Shown here in pieces: positions 25,046 through 34,461 of a stretch of DNA of 64,000 nucleotides. The notes beneath the pieces are model-generated. The model had not been told where the DNA came from and did no database searches. It saw only the letters and a program-made list of their open reading frames with translations. The DNA comes from Clostridia bacterium (GTDB taxonomy: Bacteria; Bacillota; Clostridia; UMGS1810), in contig JAGATB010000003.1 in the NCBI GenBank assembly GCA_017621495.1, forward strand, positions 1 through 64,000, read 5' to 3'. The position numbers and the translations under genes were made by a program. Within the stretch, counting starts at the first letter, position 1, and each line of letters starts with the position of its first letter.

Positions 25046-25945
25046 ATGAACAAGCTTAAACATCAAAGCAGTAAACTTATCTACAAGATTTCTCCGTGGA
25101 TTATGCTTTTCCCTACAATCTTTGTGCTGTACTTCATGATATGGCGTCCTCAAATCATGGGATTTGTGTGGTCGTTTCATGAGATGAACGGATTTCAGGT
25201 GGGCGAATTCTGCGGGCTCAAGAACTATATGGAGGTTTTAAACGAACCTGCGTTCTTATCGGTTTTTGTAAACACTGTAGAGTATGTTTTGTGGTCAATG
25301 GTAATCGGTTTTGTTCTTCCGATTATCCTCGCGGTTATGATAAACGAGCTAAGACGCGGAAAGGACTTTTTTAAGGTAACCTTATATCTGCCCGGTATAG
25401 TTCCCGGTATAGCGGTTATGGTCATGTGGTATTTCATGTTTTATCCCGATGCTACCGGTCTTTTAAATGTACTTTTGGCAAAAATTGGTGTGGAACCTCT
25501 GGAGTGGCTCAACGATGCTAAAATGACCATACCCCTCATTGTGATTACGAAGACCTGGCGTGCTGCAGGCGGAAGTGCACTTTTGTACTTTACGGCTCTC
25601 CAGGGTATCAAGACGGAGCTTTATGAGGCAGCAATCATAGACGGTGCTTCTGTAGTAAAGAGATTTTTCAGTATTACTCTTCCACAGATATCGGGTCTGC
25701 TTGTGCTGAACTTTGTACGTCAGATAATAGCCGTATTCCAGATATCGGAGGAGCCCATGACGATGACCGGTGGCGGTCCCATGGGTGCGAGTATGTCGCT
25801 GGGATATCAGATTTACCGCTACGGATTTATATCCGGCAGGGTAGGCTGTGCTCTCGCCTTAAGCGTACTTATGTTTGTGATGCTGGTGGTAGCAACTTTA
25901 TTCTACTTCTATCTTAATAAAAAAGTAGAAGAAAATCTGGAATAG
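25046..25945 (+). CDS. ABC transporter permease (LplB/MalF-like)
   Basis: A 299-residue binding-protein-dependent sugar permease with six predicted helices. The EAA loop that contacts the ATPase is visible near residues 190-210 (LYEAAIIDGASVVKRFFSIT, then LPQI). The KISPWIMLFPTIFVLYFMIW start and the PMTMTGGGPMGASMSLGYQI segment are typical of the LplB/CUT1 group that imports oligosaccharides. ATG 25046 follows AAGGGG. It pairs with the next permease; the solute-binding protein is encoded 17 kb downstream in the same gene run, and no ATPase is present. Confidence 0.92.
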   Translation: MNKLKHQSSKLIYKISPWIMLFPTIFVLYFMIWRPQIMGFVWSFHEMNGFQVGEFCGLKNYMEVLNEPAFLSVFVNTVEYVLWSMVIGFVLPIILAVMINELRRGKDFFKVTLYLPGIVPGIAVMVMWYFMFYPDATGLLNVLLAKIGVEPLEWLNDAKMTIPLIVITKTWRAAGGSALLYFTALQGIKTELYEAAIIDGASVVKRFFSITLPQISGLLVLNFVRQIIAVFQISEEPMTMTGGGPMGASMSLGYQIYRYGFISGRVGCALALSVLMFVMLVVATLFYFYLNKKVEENLE

Positions 25946-25962
25946 TACAGGGGGTGAGAACA

Positions 25963-26853
25963 ATGAAAAAAACATCAAGTACTACAGGTATAATGAATTC
26001 AAGTGACTTGAAGCTTGCGAGATATAAGTGTCTATATGGATTTTTTATAGCTTTTCTTGTCATAGCGTGCTTGATTTCGGTACTGCCTACATTGTGGGTT
26101 GTGCTTTCCGCACTTAAAAGCACTCAGGAGATATACAGCATCCCGGCAACCTTTTTTCCTAAGAAGATAGATGTTGCGGGAGTTGCAGAGGTTCTCAAAG
26201 ACCTTAATATAACCTCTAACATAATATGCACATTCATCCTCTCGGTACTGGAAACCCTCTCCATGATTCTGGTATGCGGTCTCGGAGGGTACGTTTTCTC
26301 CAAGCTCAGAACCAAGGGAATGGGAATCCTCTTTATGCTGGTAGTTTGGACTATGATGGTTCCCGGCACTATGCGATTGGTGCCGCTGTATATGACATTC
26401 GTAGACTTCCCTGTGTTTCATGTGAGTCTGCTAAATACATACATACCCATGTGCCTTTTGGCAGCGGCAAACTCCTTTAACGTGGTGCTGTTTAAGAACT
26501 TCTTCGATTCTATACCGGGCTCACTGGTGGAATCAGCACAGCTTGACGGTTGCAACCGTTTCAGGATATTCTTGAGCATAATCATACCCTTAAGTGTACC
26601 GGCAATTGCATTTACATCTATTACGGCATTCAATGCTCCCTGGGGCAGCTACCTTATGCCAATGCTTGTAATAACCAATGAGAAGCTGCAGCCGATACCT
26701 ACCATTATTTTCAGATTGAAAAACTCATCGGCTATGAAGATGAATTCATATATGCTTCTGCTCGTAATAGCAACCATACCACCCACAATTGTATTTGTGT
26801 TTTTCCAGAAGCAAATTATGGGCGGTATAAATGTAGGAGCAGTAAAAGGCTAA
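25963..26853 (+). CDS. ABC transporter permease (MalG-like, CUT1)
   Basis: A 296-residue partner permease with six helices and EAA-type loop LVESAQLDGCNRFRIFLSII followed by PLSVPAIA. The C-terminal FFQKQIMGGINVGAVKG is the usual end of MalG-like subunits. ATG 25963 is chosen because GGGGGTGA lies 5-6 bases upstream; an in-frame GTG at 25954 overlaps it. Starts 17 bases after the first permease, so the two are made together. Confidence 0.92.
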   Translation: MKKTSSTTGIMNSSDLKLARYKCLYGFFIAFLVIACLISVLPTLWVVLSALKSTQEIYSIPATFFPKKIDVAGVAEVLKDLNITSNIICTFILSVLETLSMILVCGLGGYVFSKLRTKGMGILFMLVVWTMMVPGTMRLVPLYMTFVDFPVFHVSLLNTYIPMCLLAAANSFNVVLFKNFFDSIPGSLVESAQLDGCNRFRIFLSIIIPLSVPAIAFTSITAFNAPWGSYLMPMLVITNEKLQPIPTIIFRLKNSSAMKMNSYMLLLVIATIPPTIVFVFFQKQIMGGINVGAVKG

Positions 26854-26901
26854 GTGAATTTTTTAAATATATATTTTTTATTTTCAAGGAGGAAGTAAAG
26901 T

Positions 26902-29900
26902 ATGAAAGTTTCAAAGAAATTAACATGGATCGTTACTGTGGCAATGCTTATCAATTGTCTCGCAGTAATACCCGGCTTTGCTCAGACGGGTTACTCGGAA
27001 GGAGAATTTACCAAGATTTATTCTTTTTCTGATTATGATGTTGCTTTCACAACCGATGTGGCATCTTTTCCGGGTGATATGATTGGTCAACAAAACGGAT
27101 TTAGAAATGCTAATCATGGTTATGTGGATTATGAAGGAAACGACAGAAGCAGCCGTGTTTTTAAATTAGTAAGCACAGCTGAGCCCATTATTCCTTTCGG
27201 AACCAATTTTTTGGACGGCTATATGCATGTCAGCTTTGATTATCGACAGAATGGCACCAAAGACAAGCTGGATCTCATGCTTGCAAGAAATAGCAGTAAT
27301 CCTGCATCAACAGCCAATTCTGTGGGAATTGATGGCACACAATATCATAATATAAGTGAGGCTTTCAATCAGGATGAATATGATTACACACGTTTTGTAG
27401 AGGGTCAGTATACAAGAATATTTAGTACCGGTAATGCTTCCAATCCGGATACACCCATAAATCGTGCTGTATGGAACGGTGCATCCGGCTATAATGCAAA
27501 CCTTCGTCAGGGTAAGGACCACAGCGTAGGTAAGAGCTATAAAGACACATGGTATAAGGTTGATGTATATCTTGACAGAGTAAATTCAAGCAACTACTAT
27601 GTGTATATTGATGGTGTTTTGGCAGATTATTCTAATGACAAAGATGGCAATGAAGTAAATGTTGATGAAAAACAAAGTTCTGTTAACTATGCTGCTGACG
27701 GCAATAATGCAATAAAAGGTATCGCCTTCAGACATGATACACTTCGTAATTATGGAGATGTTTCGGTAGCAACATATGATGCGGCAACGGATTATGTATA
27801 TCTTGATAATATTTATGTTAATCATTATACATCAGATGACATTGCAAACGACACAATCAAATTAATATTGGATACATTAAATAAAGGTACTCTCGCAGCA
27901 GGCGATAAGGTGAGCATCGGTTTCTCCGAGGCGCTTAAAGCTGCACCCGGCAAAGCGGACATTGTGATTACAGATGAAAGTGGAAATGCGTTCACTGATT
28001 TTACTGTAGCAGCTGACGTAGCTCAGGCTACGATTACACTTGGCAGCACCATAGGTACAGGCAAGTACACTGTGACAGTTAAAAATGTTACCGGTGCAAT
28101 ATCCGAAAGCAGCATTGATGATGAGGTTACATTTACAGCTTCTTCTGCACCTGTAAGTGCAGCGGGCACAACCTTTAACTATATTGATGAAGACTTTGAA
28201 GGTCTCGAAGAAGGCGTAATCTTGCCCAATTGGTACTATGATGACCCGGATTTGGCATCCGGCGTAGAAAACAGCAGATACTATACCAAGAGAACACCCG
28301 AATATTATGCGGAAAGAGTAATGCCCGAGGACAGAGACGGCAGAACAGCCCTTAAACTCAGCAAAGACGCAGCCAACACCGATACAGAGCTTTTCTATTA
28401 CTTCCCCGCCGGAACGGCAAAGGGCTCCTTTAAAGCAGAGTTTGATGTTAAGCACGAAAACGGCGGCTGGACCTTTGGATTTATTAATGATTCAAACTAC
28501 CAGGCGGCTATGTATAAGTTTGAACACGGCTACTGGAATGGTTATCAACTTTCGGACACAATAACAGCAACTTCAACGGCACCTGTTGTCGGTGGTGTAG
28601 TAGGGGACGACGGTCAACGTCAGTCAATTCTCTCAAGCCGCGCAAAACAGTCGGTTTTCCTCGGTATGGGTAACAGCACTGAGGAGCTTGCCAACACTAC
28701 TGATGGTTCTACGGTAAGGGCGATGAGTCCGTACCTTGGCATTGTTGGCGGTAAGAATTTGGAAACAAAAACAACATCCGGTTCGTTGCTCACAAGAAGC
28801 GAAACAAATAACGTAGAAGCAATAGATGGTCTTACCGTAACTCCGGGTGAATGGACAAAGGTAGAGGTTAGTGTAAATGATAATAATAAAACTTATACTA
28901 TAACCGTAACACCTTACAAGTCCAATGGTACACTCGGTACACCGGTTACAAAGACTGTTACGGATTTTGCTGCAAATCGTTTTATGGGCGGTATAATGGG
29001 TATACGTATAAGCAGAAACGGCGCTAATGCTACTTTAGAGAATGGTGTAGGCGATGTTTACTTTGATAATATAAAGGTATATAAAGAAACTACTACCTAT
29101 CTTGATGATAATTTCAATGACTACACTACCGCTACAACCTACGGCACAGCAAGACAGCAGGGACCATCCGGTTGGCAGCAGTGGTCAGATAAAACACATA
29201 CCGAGACAAATAACTTTACATATGAAGCTACTAAAGGCTTAGTAGGTGTTACTTCGGTTGCAAGGAATGCTACGGATTCAACAGCATCTGCTTCAGACAG
29301 AGCAATGGCACTTTACTATAACAGACCGGTTGTGTTTAAAACACTTGATACTCCGGTTCCTGCAGGTCAGCCGTTTGCAGTAGAATTTGAGGTTTATAAC
29401 GTTGGAACCTTAGGCAGACACAATGTGTGGACCTTTATGCAGATAGGTCAGGAGGATTCGGTTATACTGCCTACATATAACTATCCCAATACTGCAACTA
29501 AAAACGGAAAGTTCTCAATTTCCAAACATACCTTTGTAAATAACACAGTCGATGTTCCGGTGGATGACACAATGGTTAAGACCTTTAAGCAGTGGTATGA
29601 CGGAACATCCGGCGCATATGATGAAGCGAAAGGAAACATGACATACAGCTACATTACCGGCGACCTTATGAAAAACAATGTTGTTCTTGGAAGATATAAC
29701 GGCTCAAACGATCTGCGCAGATTATTCTATAGTTCTACCGGTAGAGATACAGCGAATACTCTGGCTACAGCTTGGAATTCACCTAACTATTTGACTTTCA
29801 AAAAAGTTAGTGATAATACTACTACAGTTGACATTGAGAGATTTAACTATGGAACAGGCACCGCTGCATGGACAAAATATAAGGTAGTATGTATACCGGC

Positions 29901-30939
29901 TGAGACAGGCACTACCTATAACATCACTGCTACTCACCTTGATACAGGCAACGTTTATACATCAAGTTTTACTAATTCCCGTGACTGGTACACAAATGAT
30001 ACCTATGCAATAGGATTTGCACAGCCAAATCTTGGATCATTTGGAACAAATAGCACAGGAGAAATGGCTAACTACTTCGACAACGTAAAGGTTTACGCAG
30101 TAGACGCAGAGGAAGCAGCAGTTACTACACTTAATCTCCAGTCTGTAGCAAAGATTGAAGCAGAGACTGCATCCGGCGATGTTACAGATGTAACAAATGT
30201 ATCCGAGCTTCCCGTAGGCACAAACAAGGTTTCCGTAACCTTTACAAGCCCTGTAAATGAGCTTCTGCCTCAGAATGCATCTCTCTATGCAGAAACCTAC
30301 GGCACAGGCTACACATTGGCAGCTCCTGCAGCTGGCGAAAATGAGGATTATACAAGCGTTCTTACCACAATCAAGGATTTCGTACAGCTGAGAAAGCAGG
30401 GCGAACAGGCAGACTGCTATACATCGGTAGCACTGGAAAATGACAATAAGACTGTAGTACTCACTCTGGACGAAGCAGTTAACTCAAGAAGCAAATATAC
30501 CCTCGGTGTTAATGAGAATATCAGCTTCACATCGGGAGCTTATGATAAGCTTGCATCTAACTTTGTACAGACATGGAGCGTAGAGCAGGATGCTAAGACA
30601 GATATTGCATTAACCGTTGAACGTTGGACGGGTACAGCATACATTCCTCTTCATAAGTCCGGCGTAGCTAAGATTACAGAGGATGATGATGTACAGCTCA
30701 GAATCACAGGATACAATGCTACAGCAGGTCTTCCTCTCCTGGCAGCATATTCATACTACATGGCGGATGATGCTGCAGTAAGAATGCTTAATTACGACGG
30801 CGAGGAGGATACACTAGATATCGGAGAAGTAGACAAAACACTTCGCGTAACGGTAATACCTTCGGACTACAGCATATTTAAGGCGTTCCTCTGGAACAAT
30901 GAAACACTTACACCCTTTACAGATGTATATGAACATTAA
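26902..30939 (+). CDS. Giant secreted multimodular protein (laminin-G-like modules, Ig-like ends)
   Basis: A 1345-residue secreted protein, no catalytic motif recognised. Signal peptide residues 1-27 (KKLTWIVTVAMLINCLAVIP, FAQ). Three jelly-roll, concanavalin-type modules follow at about 35-310, 425-735 and 735-1075, each ending with a YxDNIxVY-type strand (VYLDNIYVNHY, VYFDNIKVYKE, NYFDNVKVYAV). A Big-like domain lies at 310-415 (GKADIVITDESGNAFTDFTV). The last 250 residues are Ig-like and end with FKAFLWNNETLTPF, a tail shared with the proteins at 34462 and 40992. Likely binds polysaccharide at the surface. First secreted gene after the permeases, 48 bases away. Function inferred. Confidence 0.8.
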   Translation: MKVSKKLTWIVTVAMLINCLAVIPGFAQTGYSEGEFTKIYSFSDYDVAFTTDVASFPGDMIGQQNGFRNANHGYVDYEGNDRSSRVFKLVSTAEPIIPFGTNFLDGYMHVSFDYRQNGTKDKLDLMLARNSSNPASTANSVGIDGTQYHNISEAFNQDEYDYTRFVEGQYTRIFSTGNASNPDTPINRAVWNGASGYNANLRQGKDHSVGKSYKDTWYKVDVYLDRVNSSNYYVYIDGVLADYSNDKDGNEVNVDEKQSSVNYAADGNNAIKGIAFRHDTLRNYGDVSVATYDAATDYVYLDNIYVNHYTSDDIANDTIKLILDTLNKGTLAAGDKVSIGFSEALKAAPGKADIVITDESGNAFTDFTVAADVAQATITLGSTIGTGKYTVTVKNVTGAISESSIDDEVTFTASSAPVSAAGTTFNYIDEDFEGLEEGVILPNWYYDDPDLASGVENSRYYTKRTPEYYAERVMPEDRDGRTALKLSKDAANTDTELFYYFPAGTAKGSFKAEFDVKHENGGWTFGFINDSNYQAAMYKFEHGYWNGYQLSDTITATSTAPVVGGVVGDDGQRQSILSSRAKQSVFLGMGNSTEELANTTDGSTVRAMSPYLGIVGGKNLETKTTSGSLLTRSETNNVEAIDGLTVTPGEWTKVEVSVNDNNKTYTITVTPYKSNGTLGTPVTKTVTDFAANRFMGGIMGIRISRNGANATLENGVGDVYFDNIKVYKETTTYLDDNFNDYTTATTYGTARQQGPSGWQQWSDKTHTETNNFTYEATKGLVGVTSVARNATDSTASASDRAMALYYNRPVVFKTLDTPVPAGQPFAVEFEVYNVGTLGRHNVWTFMQIGQEDSVILPTYNYPNTATKNGKFSISKHTFVNNTVDVPVDDTMVKTFKQWYDGTSGAYDEAKGNMTYSYITGDLMKNNVVLGRYNGSNDLRRLFYSSTGRDTANTLATAWNSPNYLTFKKVSDNTTTVDIERFNYGTGTAAWTKYKVVCIPAETGTTYNITATHLDTGNVYTSSFTNSRDWYTNDTYAIGFAQPNLGSFGTNSTGEMANYFDNVKVYAVDAEEAAVTTLNLQSVAKIEAETASGDVTDVTNVSELPVGTNKVSVTFTSPVNELLPQNASLYAETYGTGYTLAAPAAGENEDYTSVLTTIKDFVQLRKQGEQADCYTSVALENDNKTVVLTLDEAVNSRSKYTLGVNENISFTSGAYDKLASNFVQTWSVEQDAKTDIALTVERWTGTAYIPLHKSGVAKITEDDDVQLRITGYNATAGLPLLAAYSYYMADDAAVRMLNYDGEEDTLDIGEVDKTLRVTVIPSDYSIFKAFLWNNETLTPFTDVYEH

Positions 30940-30950
30940 TTAATTACCAC

Positions 30951-30988
30951 GGGGCTTCATTGACAATTACTTGCCGTGAAGCCCCTTT
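30951..30988 (+). terminator. Intercistronic hairpin within the operon
   Basis: GGGGCTTCA (30951-30959) pairs with TGAAGCCCC (30977-30985), followed by TTTC. CACGG/CCGTG offers a competing pairing. The short T run suggests partial termination or RNA processing in the 87-base gap. Confidence 0.55.
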
Positions 30989-31026
30989 CGGCAATATATA
31001 AATAATAGGAAACGGAGGGGAAATAT

Positions 31027-34000
31027 TTGAAAGCATACAGAAAACTGACAGCCTTATTATTGACCTTTTTCATGCTCAGTACCTCGGTACAAGCGGCATT
31101 TGGTGCCCCAAAATCCGATAGCGATACTGCGGAGGCTGTTTTGACAAGAGATTCCTTCTCCCTAAGGAATTTTGATTCCGTGGAGCCGGGGCTCAAGAAC
31201 GAGGTAGCATATTCCGAGCGTGATTCCACAGTAGCCTGGACTCTGGACAGGTCGTCGGGAACCAACAGCTCATACTTATACTTTGACTTGTCCAATGATT
31301 TGGCATTTAAAGTTAATGACGGCTCGGTGTTTGACATCGAATTTGAATATTACAGTGAAAACAACGGATATTTTCAGGTGGTTTATGATTCGCAGACCAA
31401 GGCAGAGCACTGGGGTGAGCTGGTCTATACAGGAAACAACCGCCGTTGGAATAAATCGGTAGTCACCATTGAGGACGCATACTTTGGCAACCGCTTAAAG
31501 AATAAATACGATTTTATGATAACTATTCGTGCAGCCTCATCCACCGTTATGAAGGTTTCGGACGGTAATGTTGCCCTGAGAAACGTCAAGGTCACAAGGC
31601 GCAGAGCCTACAACCCGGTGACGGTTAAGTCCACCACCCCGGAGACCGGCAATGCTTTCCGCTTCTTTGACGAGGAAAAAACTGCGGAAAACACCTTCAC
31701 AAACAATACGGATGAACTCGTATCTGCCAAGGTTACATACAGCGCTGTGGGCACAAACGGTATAACCGTGTGGTCTGAGGAGGCGGAGCTTACCCTTGAA
31801 CCCCGTGAGGTCAAGCAGCAGAATGTAAATATTGACACCGATAGGTGTGATGTATATAAATTCTATGTGGATATCACCACCGACTCAAGTATACACAGAA
31901 GGTTTGAAGCATTTGATTTTTCAATTCTGAAAACCGACCCGGACGGTATCAAAAATGACAGACACTATATGCAGGACCATGTACGTGCTACTCTTGATGT
32001 TGCCGCGGATGCAGTTGACATGCTTGCAAAGTCCAATACCTACGGTGTGCGTGAGGACTTCGGCTGGAACTATGTAGAACCGGTAAAGGGAACGTTTTCA
32101 TACAATGACCCGGACAAGACAGTACACAAGCTTATGCACGAAAAAGGACTTGATATTTTACCCATCATAAACTTCTCTGCACGCTCATGGCTGGGTAATC
32201 ACGACCTGATTCCGTCGACGGATGAGGAGTTCAACCGATTCGGTGAGGCTGTGGAATTTATAGTTCAGCAGCTTCCGTATGTAAGAAGGTACGAAATATG
32301 GAATGAACCTACATCATCACTTGTTGTAGCAGGAAGAACACCTATAGATCCTGATAACTTTGCACGCTTTACAAACACTGCCATTGATGCCATAAATAAG
32401 GTAAATCCCGAAGCTGAAAAGGGTATTATCTGTATGGCGGGCCTTTCAAACGAGGTCTGTTGGGAATGGTACAAAAAGGTTATCGATTCCGATTATAATT
32501 GCTGGAAGGATGCAACCGCAATTACTCTCCACCCCTATATGACCAATACAGGCTCCGACAGAGGTGATGCTGCAAGCATTGTAAAGAAATATGCGGATTA
32601 TGCAAAGGCTAAGGGACGTGAGGATTTGGAGGTCTGGCTCACAGAGGTCGGATTCTCACCAACAGACGCCGTTCAGGGCACGGAGGCAGTTCGTGCAGAC
32701 AGCTCCGTCCGTTCTTATTTGTATCACATTGGCGAGAATGCCGGAGATGTGTATGTAACCTACAACTTTGACCGCAAGGGTGTAGTGGCTATAGACCGTG
32801 AAGATATGTACGGACTTACAAGCTCAGGACATGCCAACACATACGACAAAAACGGCAAGCCGTATGTTGCCACGGATGCCTTTGTGGCACTGACGGCTAT
32901 GAACTATCTTATGGCTGATTCCGAGAGGGACGGCAAGATAGTAACCGATGACCCCAACGAGCTTATATATAAGTTTAAGAGTGATAAATTCAATAACGAA
33001 ATTATCGCTATGTGGAACATGAACGAAACAAGCGAGGTTTCATTAAACCTCGGAGTAAATCAGATACAGATAAGCGATATATTCGGCAACATCAGCGATA
33101 TGTACAGCGATACCGGTATATATAGCTTTACCCTCACCGGCAGACCATTTTATATAATGGGTGATATTGCAGGTGCTAAAGTTTCTGACACACCGGTATT
33201 TGAGTACGCTGACAGCGAGATAAATGTAATCGGCGGCGACAGCTTTACGACTAATATAGTAAAGCACTCGGATAAGGATTACACTGTAAAGGTAAATGCA
33301 TCGCCTGCATTTAAGGTAGTGAAAAACAACGGCTTTAACGGTAATGCCGCAGAGCTTACAATTTCTGTTGACGATACCGAATCCGAGAAAAACATCGTAG
33401 AGCTTCAGGTCTATGACGGCGACAAACTTGTGAGTACATCACCTATTACGGTAAACATAGCGGGAGAGCGTGTCACCTCCTCGGTAGCGGTTGACCTTCC
33501 CGATTACAGTAGAAACGAAAAGTGGAAGGGCTACATGGAGATTAAAAATCACTCCATAGTAAATGCAGCCAAGGGCTATATCAAATTCAATCAGCCTGCA
33601 AGCTTTGCCCGTCTGGGCAAGATAGACATAGGGGTTATTCCCAAGGGCAAGACCTCTCTAATTGAGTTCAACTGCCCGGATATAATCCGCAAGGGGTCGT
33701 ACTCCGTAAACTATGACATAACTCTCGAATCGGGAGAAACCTACAATTCCAATGCTATGCTGGAATTTACTCTTGCCAAGAAGGCAAAGAATCCTATAGT
33801 GATAGACGGTGTGCTTGATGAGAGTGAGTGGGATTTCACCACAGCGCTGTATTCTGATAATAAAGACCAGATAGCTTCTGCGGCAGGCTTCTACTATGAT
33901 TGGAAGGGCAAGCAGGACCTCTCGGCTAAGACCGTGGTTTCCTGGGATGAGGAAAAATTCTATTTTGCGTCAAAGGTAACCGATGATATACACTTTAACG

Positions 34001-34431
34001 ACCAGCCTGTAAATAAATCATACATGGGTGACTCTATACAGTTTGCTACGTACAATGAGGCAATTGAGGATAATGTCCTTTCCGGTAATACCAAGGCGTA
34101 TTTCAACGAGATATGTATTGCATCAACGGACGTTGAGACCGGTGTATACCGATTTAAGTCACAGATGATGGAGATCCCTGCAGGGCCCATAACGGAGGGC
34201 GTGGAATTTGCAGTAAAACGTGAAGGTAATGAGACCTGTTATGAGCTCAGCATTACCTGGGATGAGCTCTGTAAATATGAGTATACTCCGGAGGTAGGCG
34301 GTCAGATTCTGTTCTCCGCTTTGTACAATGAAAATGATGGTTGGGGACGACTCGGATTTATGGAGTATTCGAGCGGTATCGGCTGGACTAAGAATGCCGG
34401 ACTCTTTACTACACTTAAGTTTATAGAATAA
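31027..34431 (+). CDS. Secreted clan GH-A glycoside hydrolase (GH39-like) with C-terminal CBM9-like domain
   Basis: A 1134-residue secreted glycosidase. Signal peptide residues 1-27 ends at VQAAFGA. A beta-sandwich (30-180) precedes a TIM-barrel at about 310-600 with acid/base RRYEIWNEP (E427) and probable nucleophile VWLTEVGFS (E540), as in GH39/GH5-type clan GH-A enzymes; AITLHPYM lies between. Ig-like domains follow, and residues about 925-1134 (NPIVIDGVLDESEWDFTTAL, KFYFASKVTDD, GDSIQFA) form a CBM9/DOMON-like sugar-binding domain. TTG 31027 is the start, after GGAGGGG. It would cleave the target polysaccharide at the cell surface. Family number and linkage are not certain. Confidence 0.82.
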   Translation: MKAYRKLTALLLTFFMLSTSVQAAFGAPKSDSDTAEAVLTRDSFSLRNFDSVEPGLKNEVAYSERDSTVAWTLDRSSGTNSSYLYFDLSNDLAFKVNDGSVFDIEFEYYSENNGYFQVVYDSQTKAEHWGELVYTGNNRRWNKSVVTIEDAYFGNRLKNKYDFMITIRAASSTVMKVSDGNVALRNVKVTRRRAYNPVTVKSTTPETGNAFRFFDEEKTAENTFTNNTDELVSAKVTYSAVGTNGITVWSEEAELTLEPREVKQQNVNIDTDRCDVYKFYVDITTDSSIHRRFEAFDFSILKTDPDGIKNDRHYMQDHVRATLDVAADAVDMLAKSNTYGVREDFGWNYVEPVKGTFSYNDPDKTVHKLMHEKGLDILPIINFSARSWLGNHDLIPSTDEEFNRFGEAVEFIVQQLPYVRRYEIWNEPTSSLVVAGRTPIDPDNFARFTNTAIDAINKVNPEAEKGIICMAGLSNEVCWEWYKKVIDSDYNCWKDATAITLHPYMTNTGSDRGDAASIVKKYADYAKAKGREDLEVWLTEVGFSPTDAVQGTEAVRADSSVRSYLYHIGENAGDVYVTYNFDRKGVVAIDREDMYGLTSSGHANTYDKNGKPYVATDAFVALTAMNYLMADSERDGKIVTDDPNELIYKFKSDKFNNEIIAMWNMNETSEVSLNLGVNQIQISDIFGNISDMYSDTGIYSFTLTGRPFYIMGDIAGAKVSDTPVFEYADSEINVIGGDSFTTNIVKHSDKDYTVKVNASPAFKVVKNNGFNGNAAELTISVDDTESEKNIVELQVYDGDKLVSTSPITVNIAGERVTSSVAVDLPDYSRNEKWKGYMEIKNHSIVNAAKGYIKFNQPASFARLGKIDIGVIPKGKTSLIEFNCPDIIRKGSYSVNYDITLESGETYNSNAMLEFTLAKKAKNPIVIDGVLDESEWDFTTALYSDNKDQIASAAGFYYDWKGKQDLSAKTVVSWDEEKFYFASKVTDDIHFNDQPVNKSYMGDSIQFATYNEAIEDNVLSGNTKAYFNEICIASTDVETGVYRFKSQMMEIPAGPITEGVEFAVKREGNETCYELSITWDELCKYEYTPEVGGQILFSALYNENDGWGRLGFMEYSSGIGWTKNAGLFTTLKFIE

Positions 34432-34461
34432 TACAAATATTAATTATGAGGTGAAAATCCT